64,000 nt of DNA from Pezizomycotina sp. ARF18 (Eukaryota > Ascomycota): the NCBI GenBank assembly GCA_002224055.1, contig AZLU01000049.1:107140-171139 (forward strand). Direction: 5' to 3'. Position 1 is the stretch's first letter, and every line of letters begins with the position of its first letter. Both the position numbers and the translations under genes were made by a program. Below are positions 48,998 to 60,986 of the stretch, one piece after another. The notes below the pieces were generated by a model. It did no database searches, was not told where the DNA came from, and saw only the letters and a list, made by a program, of their open reading frames with translations.

Positions 48998-49916
48998 TCA
49001 AGCTGATGTGTCACTTCTGTGAATTATTCTTCCGTCTCCAATAACCAATACGTCTACTTGCCAGTCCGTGCTATCCACAGGAGCGCTCTCGCCTTCCGGC
49101 AATACTGCTCATTCAATGCGAGGCCACTACGGGGAAGGGTAACAGTAGTTAGCTTTGCGAATCATTATAAAACGCGAAACGGGGGAAGTATATATTCTAG
49201 AACCAACCTAGAAGCGGCATCTTTCCGTCTAAAGCGTCCCGGTAACGTGCGAGGAAAGTGTCATAATAGCCTTTGCCGTGCCCCAATCGCCGGCAGTGGA
49301 GATCGAAAGCTACCCCTGGCATTACGATCATATCTAACCCCGTTTGCCCTCGGGGCCGTCGAAGCAGTTGTCCATGGAAGGTATCGCCGCCTGCGTGGGG
49401 GTCGGGATGCCCCACGAATTCCGGGGTAAGCTATGGAATTCATCACGGGAACGCAGAGAAAGCATTTCCATGGTGGACACCTGCCTCCGCGTATACGGTA
49501 TGAATATACTCTTCCCTAAAAGGTTCCTAGCTGTCTCAGTTTTCGTTTTCGACTAGCTTTGTGTATAGTAGATAATAATGTGATGTTCCAGGGGGGCTGC
49601 CGTACCGCGCGTGAATGCATCCTCCACAATGGCTTCCGTCTGTACTTCTCTCGTTGGCATGGAGAGATAAACGCTGAGCTTTTTGGCTTCCAGGTAGCTT
49701 GCTAGCGATGTGACTGATTCAAAGCATGTCTTCGCTGTGATTGAAATATTGATCATTAAAAGTAATTAACTTTTCTAATTCTATTTATGCCTTGCTTTCT
49801 GACCCGAAATTGAGGAACGTACACTGTGAAGCTATATTATCAGCTGTGATATTCGACAAGGCCTCTTTCATCAAGGCGCGTAGTCTAGCTTTCGAAGATG
49901 AAATAGAGGTGCTCAT
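48998..49916 (-). CDS. FAU1: 5-formyltetrahydrofolate cyclo-ligase
   Basis: ATP-dependent enzyme converting 5-formyl-THF to 5,10-methenyl-THF, salvaging folinic acid. Exon 1 (about 49829-49916) is [30 protein letters not shown]. After an intron, exon 2 reads [40 protein letters not shown]. The next exon gives [20 protein letters not shown], then [20 protein letters not shown] and [12 protein letters not shown], the nucleotide/folate-binding signature. A final exon (about 48998-49130) has GLALNEQYC, then [19 protein letters not shown], ending at 49000-48998. An upstream in-frame ATG near 49997 would add MDIKWLAKWKYI; homologues favour 49916. One-base slips fall near 49345 and 49105. It is convergent with SME1 and divergent from ROT1. 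Confidence 0.92.
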
Positions 49917-50705
49917 AATCTGTGACGCTATTTTCGAACGAGCACTGGGAGACGGTATACTGATATATTTCCACTTTGCAAGCCACTTAATGTCCACTTA
50001 ACGGAAGATCGATCGTGCATCCGCAGTCGAGAACTATCCTCGAGCTTGAAATACATCGGATGAAAAGAGGTGGAACGCCGCGGAGATACTTAAATTTAAA
50101 TCTCCATCATAAAAACGTGTACCTTTTTTTCTTCTTACTTTCCGTTTTAAAGATCTGAAATTTTTGCCACTTTAAAAAAAAAAAAAAAAAAAAATTCACG
50201 CCAGCGACTGTCGCACAATCCCTGCCCAAGCCCGCACAGCCCTACAACCTTACCAATTAACGGTAAAATCGACGTAACTCTTTTTATTATTTTATTTTAT
50301 TTTCTTTTTTTTCCCTCAAGGCTTTAGAACACCAAAAACAGCAGTATCTACCCGTAATCTTCTCTTCTTCCTTTCTTCCTTTCTTTTTTTTTTTCCCCGA
50401 CTCTTCTCCTTTTCTTCTTTTCTTTTCAACTCGTCTTTATCTACCTTCTATCCTCTCTCCAGAGTCACGAACTCCAACGTCCATCTCGATTTTCCTTGGA
50501 GGAATACGTTCTTTTGACTTTTTCTTGCATAGACTTCTGGCTATTTCCTCATTTTTTTTTTCTTTTCTCGCTTGTGCAAAGAAATTATCGCTCGTATACG
50601 CTTGCGTTGGATCCCGTTCGTCGATTCGCGAACTACGCTAAGACAACACGATTCGATCAAGCACGCCTTTCGCTACATCTGTAGCGGCCACCTTAGCCTA
50701 AAAAT
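49917..50705. other. Divergent promoter region FAU1/ROT1
   Basis: Holds A22 near 50174-50195 and a strong CT-rich tract at 50280-50470 on the ROT1 side, typical of fungal promoters and leaders. No gene is supported. Confidence 0.45.
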
Positions 50706-51803
50706 ATGATGATAGCACTACCATCTCCATCGAAATTACTCCGTCTCGCGGCGGTTTCTATTCTCTTCGGCGGCTGCCATGGGGCCAATGTCGTACCGTT
50801 AGTCGGCACATGGGCTACGAAATCAAACACCGTCCGCAACGGACCCGTACGTCACTTCGAATGCGCTTAATCCTAAATGAATTACGAATTTGTTATGTTT
50901 CCGTTTATGCCCGAATTCTAAGTAATGTTCTTCTCCGTAGGAATTTTGGGATTATAAAAACGAGTTGTTCAAGGAGCCGAGACTCCTGGGATGGCATTCT
51001 CGTTCACGAGCGATTTCTACTATGAGGAAGCTATTTACGTTATGATTCCGAACCGTAAGGGCCTTCCTTGAAAAAAAGGCGGCAAGAATTGATTTCGCCA
51101 AGTTTGAAACTAACGGTTTTATTGACCACTCTCTAGCCACTACGCCGTCGTGTCCGAAAGCTGTAATACAGTTTCAACACGGCTCCTACGTATTAGGGGA
51201 CGATGGATCCATAACTTTGAAACCTCTTGCCGTTGATGGCAGACAACTGCTCTCCGATCCGTGCGAGTCCACGGAAGCGACCTACACCAGATACAACCAG
51301 ACGAAATATATAAGGTGGGGGTTCAATTCCTTTATAAAAAAAGGCTAAAAACATAGCTATATTATTTGAGTGCTCACCGAGCTATGGAATGATTGCAGAA
51401 ATATGAGATAGTCGTCGATAATTACGTTGTCCAGAGCGCAACAGCCGGTCAGTATCCGTCGCATTTCCGGCTAACTCTTCAAGTTCGATGGAGCACCAAT
51501 GCAGCCGCTGTAAGCCTTTTCTTCCTTTTTATGCTAAGAACCGTCATAGCCTTAGTAGTTTTTAACATGAAGTCAAACAATCGTAGGTACCGCTTAGATC
51601 CAGAGCCGAAGATGCATCCTACTACAACATTGAGACCACCAACACAGCACAACCCACCTCGACGAAAGCCGCCACGTCAAGCGAGCTTTCTCTGCGCTAA
51701 AAGCTTCCACGCGACGGGCCAGTGGAAACTGGATCTCGATACTTGGTGGTATATAGGCTTAGTGATGACCGTTATCGGAGGTATTGGGTTCTTCTATGTA
51801 TGA
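50706..51803 (+). CDS. ROT1: ER protein Rot1 (N-glycosylation and cell-wall chaperone)
   Basis: Essential ER membrane protein of fungi, acting as a folding factor and in beta-1,6-glucan/cell-wall assembly and O-mannosylation. Exon 1 (50706-50846) encodes a signal peptide (LLRLAAVSILFGGCHG) and PLVGTWATKSNTVRNGP. Exon 2 (50941-51314) has EFWDYKNELFKEPRLLG, AFSFTSDFYYEEAIYVMIPN, CPKAVIQFQHGSYVLGDDGS and LKPLAVDGRQLLSDPC. It ends ATYTRYNQT. Introns 51315-51398 and 51510-51586 separate YEIVVDNYVVQ from YRLDPEPKMHPTTTLRPPTQ. A C-terminal anchor follows (LDTWWYIGLVMTVIGGIGFF). Two ATGs are adjacent at the start; either works. One-base slips are near 50990, 51060 and 51460. Confidence 0.9.
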
Positions 51804-52040
51804 TTCAATAATGCATTTTTGGTTGGTTTTTCATCCTTCTTTCTTTTTTTCCGCCTGCGATCCGTTGGCACTGCATATCCGTCGCATTCTCAGCCAGGTA
51901 GATTGGCTCTCGTTTTTGAAAATTTAGACTTCCCTTCCTGTGTATTCTTTTTATCCTTCGACCTTCTATGTTGATATATCCTCTTACATCTAGAATCAGT
52001 GTCATTGGTTTGATTTTCACATATTTTTTTGTTTCCGCGT

Positions 52041-52825
52041 CTACATATAGTCGTGTATATAAACATGTATTTTCGAGAATAAGATACCATCCGATCCCAA
52101 ATTTGCTGTGGTCATGCTCCTCGTCATTGATCCTTTCCGTTCCAAGGTTTCGTCTTCAGGCTTTTTGACGTCGATGCCATGGATGGTCCTGACGTTTATC
52201 CCGACCATACCCTTGTACTCCCCGTCGACAGCCGTTGTGAGTACAGAGGTACCGCAGATTTTACAGAACTTTTTTGTGTTGATTTTTCTTGGTCAGCTTA
52301 CCCGGTGTAACATTGAGTAGGTGAAGAACATGGAGGGAGATATGTCTATATATATCTTTTGCACTCACCTTGTGCGCCATCTTCTTATTGGAGAAATAAG
52401 ACTACGGTCCGAGAGCAAAAAAACAAAAATCACTTGGTTTAGTCTCCCTACGCATACGTCTGGTTTCAAAATATACCACACCAAACACGCAACATACGTT
52501 AAGACATCTTCGTTCCCAGGCGTAAAGTCGGTACCGGCGGTATACGGGTACGAAAGAGGCCCGTTAATGGTACAAATCGAGCAGTTGCAATCTACCGCCT
52601 CCAGTTCCTCCAGCGGGCATTTCAGAGTTACAGTGTAGGTGTACGCCTTGCAATGGCAAAAAAAAAAAAAAGAGTAGTTATTATATGCAGATATGGTCAT
52701 TAAGCTTAGCTCTGAACGTCCAAAGTAACACACGGGGGAAAGAAGAGGAAAGATATCAGAGATTGTATAAATACTCGGGTATATACATACAGCTTCCGGT
52801 ATACTCGTGCTTGGGTATCTGCCAT
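52041..52825 (-). CDS. GFA/CENP-V-like zinc domain protein (Mss4-fold)
   Basis: Glutathione-dependent formaldehyde-activating (GFA) domain family, a small zinc-binding fold. Substrates of the fungal members are mostly unknown. The N-terminus is MADTQ then EYTGSC near 52825, followed by an intron with a T13 run. CHCKAYTYTVTLKCPLEELE, AVDCNCSICTINGPL and GTDFTPGNEDVLT come next. After another intron (about 52270-52500), KICGTSVLTTAVDGEYKGM, VGINVRTIHGIDVKKPEDE and a short tail reach the stop at 52041. The Cys pairs CHC, CNCSIC and CKICG supply the zinc ligands. The splice junctions are approximate, since the poly-T run hides the first acceptor. It is convergent with ROT1, about 240 bases apart. 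Confidence 0.8.
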
Positions 52826-55800
52826 GGGAAATGCCTTACTCAGCACCGTTTGACGTTTCTTATTTCGTTTTAATATTTCTATATTTTTTTATATGAACTA
52901 AATATATCGACGTCTAAAGCTAAACAACTTTCTTCTGTTTCTTGCTACTACTGGTAGAGAAATACAGTATAGAAGAAACCTAGATAAGTAGGTATTATTC
53001 GTACAAAAGCAAGGGTAGATCGATCCTCGTATCGCTTTCATAAAGGATAGCTCCTCTTGAGCTTTTAGGAGCCTCTGCGTACTTATTTTAGGTAGTATTA
53101 TACTAGCATACGCCTACTGAGTTTACTGCTATAATTGAAGCTGCCTTATAGTAATTAAAATACTATGAGTGTTCTCACTACAGGAATATACCCGCAGTAT
53201 GTGAAGCTACCAGGCACAGAAGTAGTATAGCTCTGTACTTGAGTTGAGGGGAGCGTTATCCTGTCACCTTTTTAGCTCGAAAATCCTACCGCCAAAAAAA
53301 AAATGTCTCGCATGGGGGAAAGGCTAGGAGGATTTCTTTTTTGCCGTAAACCGCCTTCTCATTTCTGTCCCGTTGACGCTCGCACAAGAAGCTAGTTTTG
53401 AGTGTTATATCTTTGAAGGTACAATCGTTCTTTTCTTGGAAGGAGCAAAAATTCACATATTATTTATATTTTTTTTTAAAGGATTTTATCCTGCAACATT
53501 ATTAACAGCCCAGATATTTTGATTTTAGCCTCAAACGTACTTGAGGCAGAACCGAAATTCCTTATCGGTTTATCAGCGCAATAATAATAACGGCAAAAAA
53601 GGCTTCTTTGTGACGGGCAGAAAGAAAACCGAATAAAAAAAAGGTGTACGATACTTAATAGAGAGAGGACTTTTTTTTTTGGCAACCAGAATATGTCTAG
53701 TCTGGAGACCCTCACAAGGTCTGAGTGGAGTCCTTCATCGCATCTGTACCCGCACACTCCCCCTCCCAAGCTCTGGAGAGAAGGATCATGCATGTATTTC
53801 TGCATGTATTCGAAAACAGTACATTCCGGAGTCTCTGCTATAGTAATATTAGGTTACTATTCGAAGTAACTTAACTACTTCTAAAGTAGCTAGCCAGCAA
53901 TAAATCATCCGATTGAAGTCTAGTATACTTAGCGGACAAGGGCTCATTTCTCTTCCCTTTCCCCCTCTTTCGACGTCGAGACGCTAACGTGGGTAAGTCC
54001 CCTCTGCCAAAAAAAAAAAAAAAAGTCAAAAGTAAATTAATAATATAATATAATATAATATCAAGGCTAAACTTTTCTCTTTCGTTGTAGCCGCTAATAT
54101 GGTTCTACTATTTCCGACCTGGATGGAGGGGAAACAATCAGCCGTTGTCTCTTTATTCCCGAGGATAAGAACACACAAAATATCGAAATTAAATAAATGA
54201 AAGAGGCTCCTCGGGTCCCCATGCACGTGTGAAGGCCCTTTCTCTCATAGTACGCCGTCATAGTCAAGAGCTAGCTGGTATCCGAGGGTTGCTGTTTTCG
54301 TTGATACCTCAGATGTTGATCAAGATCAAGATGGGTGGGAGGCTCGAAAAAAGGATCCCTCTTCTCTTTAATCCACGCAAACCGTGGATTTCCAGACCTC
54401 AATTTAAGATCGAAGCAATTCCCGTTACTCCGTAATCACAGCCACTTAGGTTCAACGGATCCAGGGCATTTCCCTTTCGTCGTCATCATTGCCCTTGATT
54501 CTTTGACATTACACAGCAACGATGTCTAGACCGGCGGTACGATAGACGACCATGAGGGGTGTGAAATCATTTTCTCGAGATTTTGGAGGGAAACAATTGG
54601 GAAGCAATCTGTTGACAAATTGGAAGCAAATTTTTTTTGAGTTTTTTTGCCAGCGAAAGTTTGGTGGGATACTCATCGATCAGTGGGGAATATTGCTGTG
54701 TCTTTTTCTCGGGGGCTGGAACTGTTTCAGAGAAACTAACGGCTAAAAAATAACCTTCCTTATATCATCTATCCGTTATTCAGCGTAGCATCTTTATTCT
54801 ACCCATCCAAAAAGTGACGAGGGAATCTAGGTAATGGAACAGGATCACATTGTTAGCATGCATCTTCAACATATTTGGTGTTTTGGGTCGAAGAATACAT
54901 GTTGGCTGTCGAGTCCTCTTGCAAACTTTGGTGGGAAACGATGGGTAAAGAAAAAAAAAAAAGGACAGTAGTCTTGAGCAGGAATGGGAGAGTGACGAAG
55001 ACGAAGACGACGAGGATGAGAGAGCCTACTGATAGTGAATACTAGGGATATATATATATACTAGTACGGATACTTAGTTCAAGGGGGAAGAGTAGAAAAG
55101 AAGGGGCAGAGAGGGGTTGTAAGAGTTTAATAATGGAGAGCTGGGCGACTTGGTGTCAACAAACTGATTATAGTAGTATACCTGTGTACTGCCTTGGTGT
55201 ATATAGGTATATACTGGGAAAGAGAGAGAGAAGAAAGAAAGGAAGAAAGACAGAAGAAAGGAAGAAAGAAAGAGAAGGAATAGAAGAAACAGAAAAGAAG
55301 GGAAGGGGGGACATGATAAGATGTACACCGCGCAGAAGAGCTGGGAAGCCCAGTCTGAATGAAAATTAAGATACATAATAGATATAATAACGACGATAAG
55401 TGGTAATAATAATAATAATAAGAATAATAATAATAACCAAAATAAAATATAAAATAAATAAAATAAAATAAATTGCAAATGTGACCACCACCACTACAGC
55501 CAATAATAAATAATAAAAATCGTTCAGCAGGGTGTTAAAAAAATTGTATACAAAAGAGGAATAAATTAATCCTATCAACGATAATAATATTAATCAATAA
55601 TAATATAAGTATACCTTGGTGATAAAAGAAAGGAAAAAGGTACCTTTTCTGGAGTATATACTTTCCCCCTTCTTTTCTTAGCCTTTTCTTCGCGGAAAAA
55701 TTTTTGCGACAAAGATAAAATAGGAAGGGGAGGAAGGGGAAGAAGGAAAAGCACAGATGAGGAGGAGGGAGTAAGTTTTTTTTTTTTTTTTTCCCTTCTA

Positions 55801-56894
55801 ATCTTTGAGGAATAATAATTCAGACACAGCAGCCAAACAATTTCAGTATCAACCAAAAAAAATTTATTTTTTATTTTCCTCTGAATATTTTTATTTCACA
55901 CACCTTTTATTTTATTTTTATTTTTTTTCCTTTTCCTATTACATTTTCTTTCCCCCAAAGACTTTTCAGTCACTCCTATTACTACTGCTTACTACTATTA
56001 TTATTCTTTTTTCTTCTGCGATCTTATTTTTCCTTTCCCTCTCTAATCTCTTTTTCCCTTCCCTATTATATATATATTTTTTTTCAATATCTTTCCAGTA
56101 CTTTTTTTTTTTCCCTCAAAGTTCTTTCTAACTGTTATTACCTCTTATCTCGCTGCGACATCATCGTCTCGTCCTTGGAATTACTTAACTCCAAAATAGA
56201 CATTAAATTCGATCATCAAGTGGGAAAAACAGTATCCATTATATATATATATATATATATATGTAAAAGGAAAGGAAAGGAAGGAAGGAAACGCCCCAGA
56301 AAAAAAATACGATAAAAGAGACTCGACATATAATTCATAACAAAGCAAACCGCTATCCTTCCTCTCCGTACCTTCCTCACCTTTAAAGGCTCCAGACCGA
56401 ACCTTTCGAGCCCGAGAATCCTTTATCCTCCTTATTCCAGCACTCGCCGCTTCTTTTCTCGCCCTTTTCGCTGCTGATAAAATCGTCGTGGACCACTGAA
56501 TCCTCTTCAACTCCAGAGTCGGCTCCTCTTCACGCCTTGCAACATCTACCTCCTTTTTCTCCCCTTTCTCGTTATTCCTTCTGTTGGCCACCTTCTATCT
56601 ACCGACTCGTTCTATTTCTTACCCTTTGCCATTATTCTGCTCGTCTTTGTTCGATATCTCTCTCTCCTGATCACGCCTGGCCACTCGACAGTATTTTGAA
56701 AAAAAAAAAAAAAAGAATAAAAGGAAGAAAGAAAAATAGAAGCCGCTCAAGTACTGCCGTCGTCCCCTCTTATTTCGCGCAAACACTATATCAGGCAAAC
56801 AGATATGCCCTGGCTAGTCGCAATAGTCTAGAATATCTGAGAGTTATATCATTTACCACCTATCACACACCTTTTTCCCCATTACGGCCCTACC
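52826..56894. other. Gene-poor spacer upstream of SET3
   Basis: About 4 kb without a recognisable protein. Contents are an AAGG/GAAA purine tract (55220-55310), AAT and AAAT repeats (55400-55480), a TA11-12 microsatellite (56240-56265) followed by GGAA repeats, and T-rich blocks at 55860-56110. Pyrimidine-rich sequence from 56500 to 56890 is probably the SET3 promoter and leader. Short frames at 53476-53805 and 54229-54746 lack known motifs. Confidence 0.5.
56240..56265. repeat. TA dinucleotide microsatellite
   Basis: Eleven to twelve TA units followed by GGAA-type repeats to about 56290. Simple sequence, no coding role. Confidence 0.85.
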
Positions 56895-59638
56895 ATGACA
56901 GAAGTCTCCTTACCTACGTCGCTGACGGGGCCCACATTACCAAGTCGAAGCCAACTCCACAACTGCACCTCCATCGATACCTAGCGATGAAACGGAAGGC
57001 GCCAGTAGCGAGATCAGATGCATATGTGGGTTCGAAGACGACGATGGCTTTACTATACAGTGCGATAAATGCCTTAGATGGCAACACAGCGTCTGCATGC
57101 GTATCAGTCAAAAGGATGTCCAGAGGTGGCAGTGCCATGTTTGTAACCCGGGCAGATTTCAAGACGCCGATAAGAAGCGAGCGTACGAGAAACAGAAGAA
57201 GAGAAGAGAACAGGAGATACGAAGACAAAGAAAGAATGGAGGCGGTACATCGAATAAGAAGAAAGAGGCAGGCAGTAACAGCCATCACCAAAGAAACGAC
57301 TCGGACGCCTCTCATCTCCCAGACAAAATTGCGGACCGTAAGCCTCGAGCCCAAAAGATAGCACATCGGCCAGTCTCGCCGCCAGCGTCCTGCAAACTCC
57401 GGTGTAAATACCACTGCAACGGGAGGAAACAACGCGAACGGATCCACACCACACAGCACGCTGTCAACTACAATTCGAATATCGACCCAATGCTGGTTCG
57501 AACCGGAATTCGCCCGCCGTTCATAGTCCCGGCCTCGAGACGAATTCGATTCCGATAGCGAAATCCTGCCGCTGTTTACAATCGTGAATACAACCTTTCA
57601 CATCAAATTCGATACTATCGCCGGATACTAAATCAAATCTCACTCAATGGGCACGGAACATAGTGCCTCCAGAACTTTCCATTACCACGGATGACTTCAC
57701 CAGACGATTCGCGCCGCAACACTTCAAAGTACGGCGTGTCTCAGGCTCAGAAAGGTCCCCGCAACGGCAAATCCACAGATGTACGTTACCGTCGATGATG
57801 CGTGCGATGCGAGCAGATTTATCCTAGAATACCGAGGAGAGATCGGTCTGCAACAAAATTATAAGGCCGACACTATAAACCAATACCACCTGATACACCA
57901 CCCTAAACCTTTCGTTCTTTTCCCTCCCCGACTACCCTTTTGCATTGACGCCAGAAGATGCGGTTCCGAGGCCAGATTCATCCGACGAAGTTGCAAGCCC
58001 AACTTGGAACTGAAAGCTCTCCTTGTGGATGGCCATGATGTTAGATTCTGTCTATATTCGCGTTCGCAGCTCGACGCTGGGACGGAACTTACGATCGGCT
58101 GGGAATGGGATCCTACAACAGTATTGGCGCAGTTGCGTCGGAGACGTGCGTCCCGAATCAAACTCGACCGAATCTCTAAAACTAACAGCACAAGCGGGTT
58201 CCATCTTATCACAATTTGGTGGTTGCGCGTGCACTGACAAGAAGGCTTGCATCTTCGAGAAACTGACCGATCAAGCATTACCAAAAAACGCGAATAAGAA
58301 TTCTACGAGGCGGAAACGACCAGCCGACATCTCCGGGACCAGTTCTTCGATAACGGTGAAGGAGCCGACGCCGGAGCGGTTGACGAACGGCCACCAAGAG
58401 GATTCCCGGAAGCGACGGTCATCTTCGTTATCATCCAGAGGGAATTCGGAGCAGAGACAGAACGCCATCTTATCCGCTTTAACGACGCTCCCCCGCTCAG
58501 TGCCGGCGCGCTGGAGGCTGAGTCTACCCGAGAAGCTCGCAAAATGAAGGAGACCATCAGTCTTATCGAAAAGCTCAACAACCACGATGGCCAACAAAGC
58601 CGAAAGCGGGTTAAACGGCCCAATTCCAGCAAGGAAGCTTCGACGGGCACTGATACCGCTGATCGAATGATCATGATGATGCCACGACGATAAGAAGAGC
58701 TCAAATCTGCCGTCAGCCTAACCCTCTCCAGCCCGACCGACGTCAAGAGCATCCAGCGCACCAAGCCGCGCGCTAACTACGTAGAGGCAAGCACGCAAAC
58801 TGAGCCCCTCGTCTTTAGATGCAATACGCGCACAAATTTACCACCCCGGAAATCGGCGTCCAAGAAGCAGAGCATTTTGGCTATGTTCCGACGGGAGCGG
58901 ATGCAAATTGGGCTTATAAAAGAGGAGTCTTCAAAGCCTTCCGTTCTCTCCGAGGACGTGCACATGCAAGATTCAGTCACCGATAATTCACCCAATGATG
59001 TCAAAAAGGAAGTTCCCAATACAGCAGGCGCCGACCTGCACCCGAAGCCGCCAACGGAACGCATGGCCATAGATCTCCCGTTGCCCAACGAGGCTGAGAG
59101 TAGCACTATACATGTGGTCGATCCTGCCCTGAAAAGCCCCCCGATCGCTCCTGACGCTGCCACTGGTGAGGATACTACACCGAATCGCCTCGTCAACGGA
59201 TTTCGTTCCCCAGAATTCACGTCCAAATGCCTGGAGTCTTAATGTTTCCCAACGCGCCAACAACACCCGCGCTTGTTTCCGCTGGAGTGCGACTACAGGT
59301 GCCGTGACACACTCGCCCTTCACACAGTCTCCGCCACCTCTGAGCTCCGGGTTGGTTCACCAAGCCCCAGATCAAGCCCACCAAGTATCTTCCGCTACCA
59401 TGGCTACACCCGTCAAGAAGATGCTCAGTCTAAGCGAGTACAACTTTAAGCGCCGGAAAGCCGGCGAAATATCGGACAAGCTGGCCCCTCCCACTGCGAC
59501 CAACGTTCCGCAATCGCCCTCCTTACCCAACAGCACGTCCGGCTCAGTCGCGATTCCGATGTTAGCATTCCATCCGGCGGTATCATGTCGAACGATACTG
59601 TGATGATGGATGTAGATGTTAAAACAGAAAGCGCCTAA
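56895..59638 (+). CDS. SET3: Set3-like PHD- and SET-domain protein (Set3/Hos2 complex scaffold)
   Basis: Scaffold of the Set3C histone deacetylase complex; in yeast its PHD finger binds H3K4me2. The PHD finger is clear: IRCICGFEDDDGFTIQCDKC, LRWQHSVCMRISQKDVQRWQ and CHVCNPG (about 57010-57155). A basic coiled stretch follows (KKRAYEKQKKRREQEIRRQR). The SET domain starts VDDACDASRFILEYRGEIGL (about 57790) and has FCIDARRCGSEARFIRRSCK, then PNLELKALLVDGHDVRFCL and YSRSQLDAGTELTIGWEWD. A post-SET-like GGCACTDKKACIFEKL comes next. The C-terminal motif PVKKMLSLSEYNFKRRKAGE (about 59410) is typical of Set3. The end DVSIPSGGIMSNDTVMMDVD then VKTESA gives the stop at 59638. The start at 56895 (MTEVSLPTS) is the most likely ATG but needs one slip. 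Other slips lie near 57570-57780, 58200, 58550 and 59570. Confidence 0.88.
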
Positions 59639-60986
59639 ACACTTCTTTGTTTCCTCTTTCTTCAATATCATTTTCCCTTTTTATTCTCCTTATCATTTCC
59701 CTTTTTTTTTCGTTCATTTGGAATAAAAAAAAGCCTTGGTGCCTTTCTTTGTGGTCCTTGATTCCGTTGTACATAGTTTGGGTCAGAAAGATCAAATACC
59801 TTTTCTTTGCCATTATCTTTTAATGTAGTTTTCGGGATATATTACGGCGTTTTCATGTGATATTGCTTTTTCCTCCTTATATTTGATTGTGTTTACGATA
59901 GGTATTTATTTTATTTTATTTTATTTTTTTTAAAAAAAAAAAATATGTAATTCCTTTATCATTTAACGGATTAATTGGATGTATAAATTTTCTCTCTACC
60001 ACGTTCTCTAATTCTTTGATAGCTCTATCTCTGTCTCTTTTCCTTTCTCCACCATTGCGACTGCCGGCGCATCCGACCTATTACGTTCTCTTTACTTTGT
60101 AATATTTTTTTCTCTTATGTTCTATTTCTTCCCTTTTTAAAAGTCCAAGGAGAATTTTTTACAAAAGAGAGGGCATGCTCATGTATAGCGATTTATTTCC
60201 TTGTCCTTTCTTTTTCCTGGTTCCCTCTCTTTCTCTCTTCTTCTCTTTATACTATCCTACATTCTATATTGGTTATTCTTGGTGCTGGCCGGTGCATCTT
60301 TTTGTCTTTTATACTTATATGGGATCGGAAGGAAGGGGAAAACACTTTATAAATCATTATAAAAATTCAATTAAACTTATTCAATAAGTAAACACACTTT
60401 TTTTTCCCACGTGAAAACAAAAATACTGCATTATTGTGGACGGTGTACCGTACTCGTCGTTTCCTTCCCATCTCGGACAATCCCCTACGCAACTTTATAC
60501 CTATCTTTCTACGGCATAACTGTAATTTAATACTAGTAGTACACACATTTTTTACCCAAGGATGTGGTCGAAGAAGCGTAAGAAATAAGTTTATTTGCGA
60601 AAGACCTGTGTCAATGTCGAGGGTCACAATGAAGAGAGTGTCTGATATTCAAGTAGCAGTGCACTCAATAAAAAATTTGATGAAAAAACCGGACAAGCAG
60701 ATATAAAAAAATCACCAAATAAGACATGAGAATATAGACAATGAAATATAACTAAGACAGCCAGGAAAAAAAAACAAATAATATTAACGGAGAATAAATT
60801 AACCCTAAAAATAATCGAAAAAGAAGTCTTAAAAAGCAGTAGTGATATTAAAAGCCCAAGGTATACTTGACGAAATTAAAAGATACGAAATTCATGAAAT
60901 CCACTTTTCTTGAAAATAAAATACTCCGTCGTACAAAAATTCATGGTAAGTTGAAAGGAAGGGGAAAAGAGAGAAAGAGATAGTTT
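59639..60986. other. Convergent intergenic region SET3/FAA
   Basis: AT-rich, with TTTTA repeats at 59905-59935 and T-rich blocks. It is presumably the two 3' UTRs. No gene is supported. Confidence 0.5.

Noticed and set aside
51315-51345. tRNA-like GGTTCAATTCC word
   Set aside because: It lies at the donor side of a ROT1 intron, and no acceptor stem, D arm or anticodon arm can be drawn around it.
54229-54746. Possible small secreted protein frames
   Set aside because: No signal peptide, no cysteine pattern and no family similarity; frames are short and overlap stop-rich AT DNA.
55074-56131. Hydrophobic frames of 78-134 codons on both strands
   Set aside because: Products of AT-rich simple repeats and T-rich DNA; Phe/Leu/Ser low complexity only.
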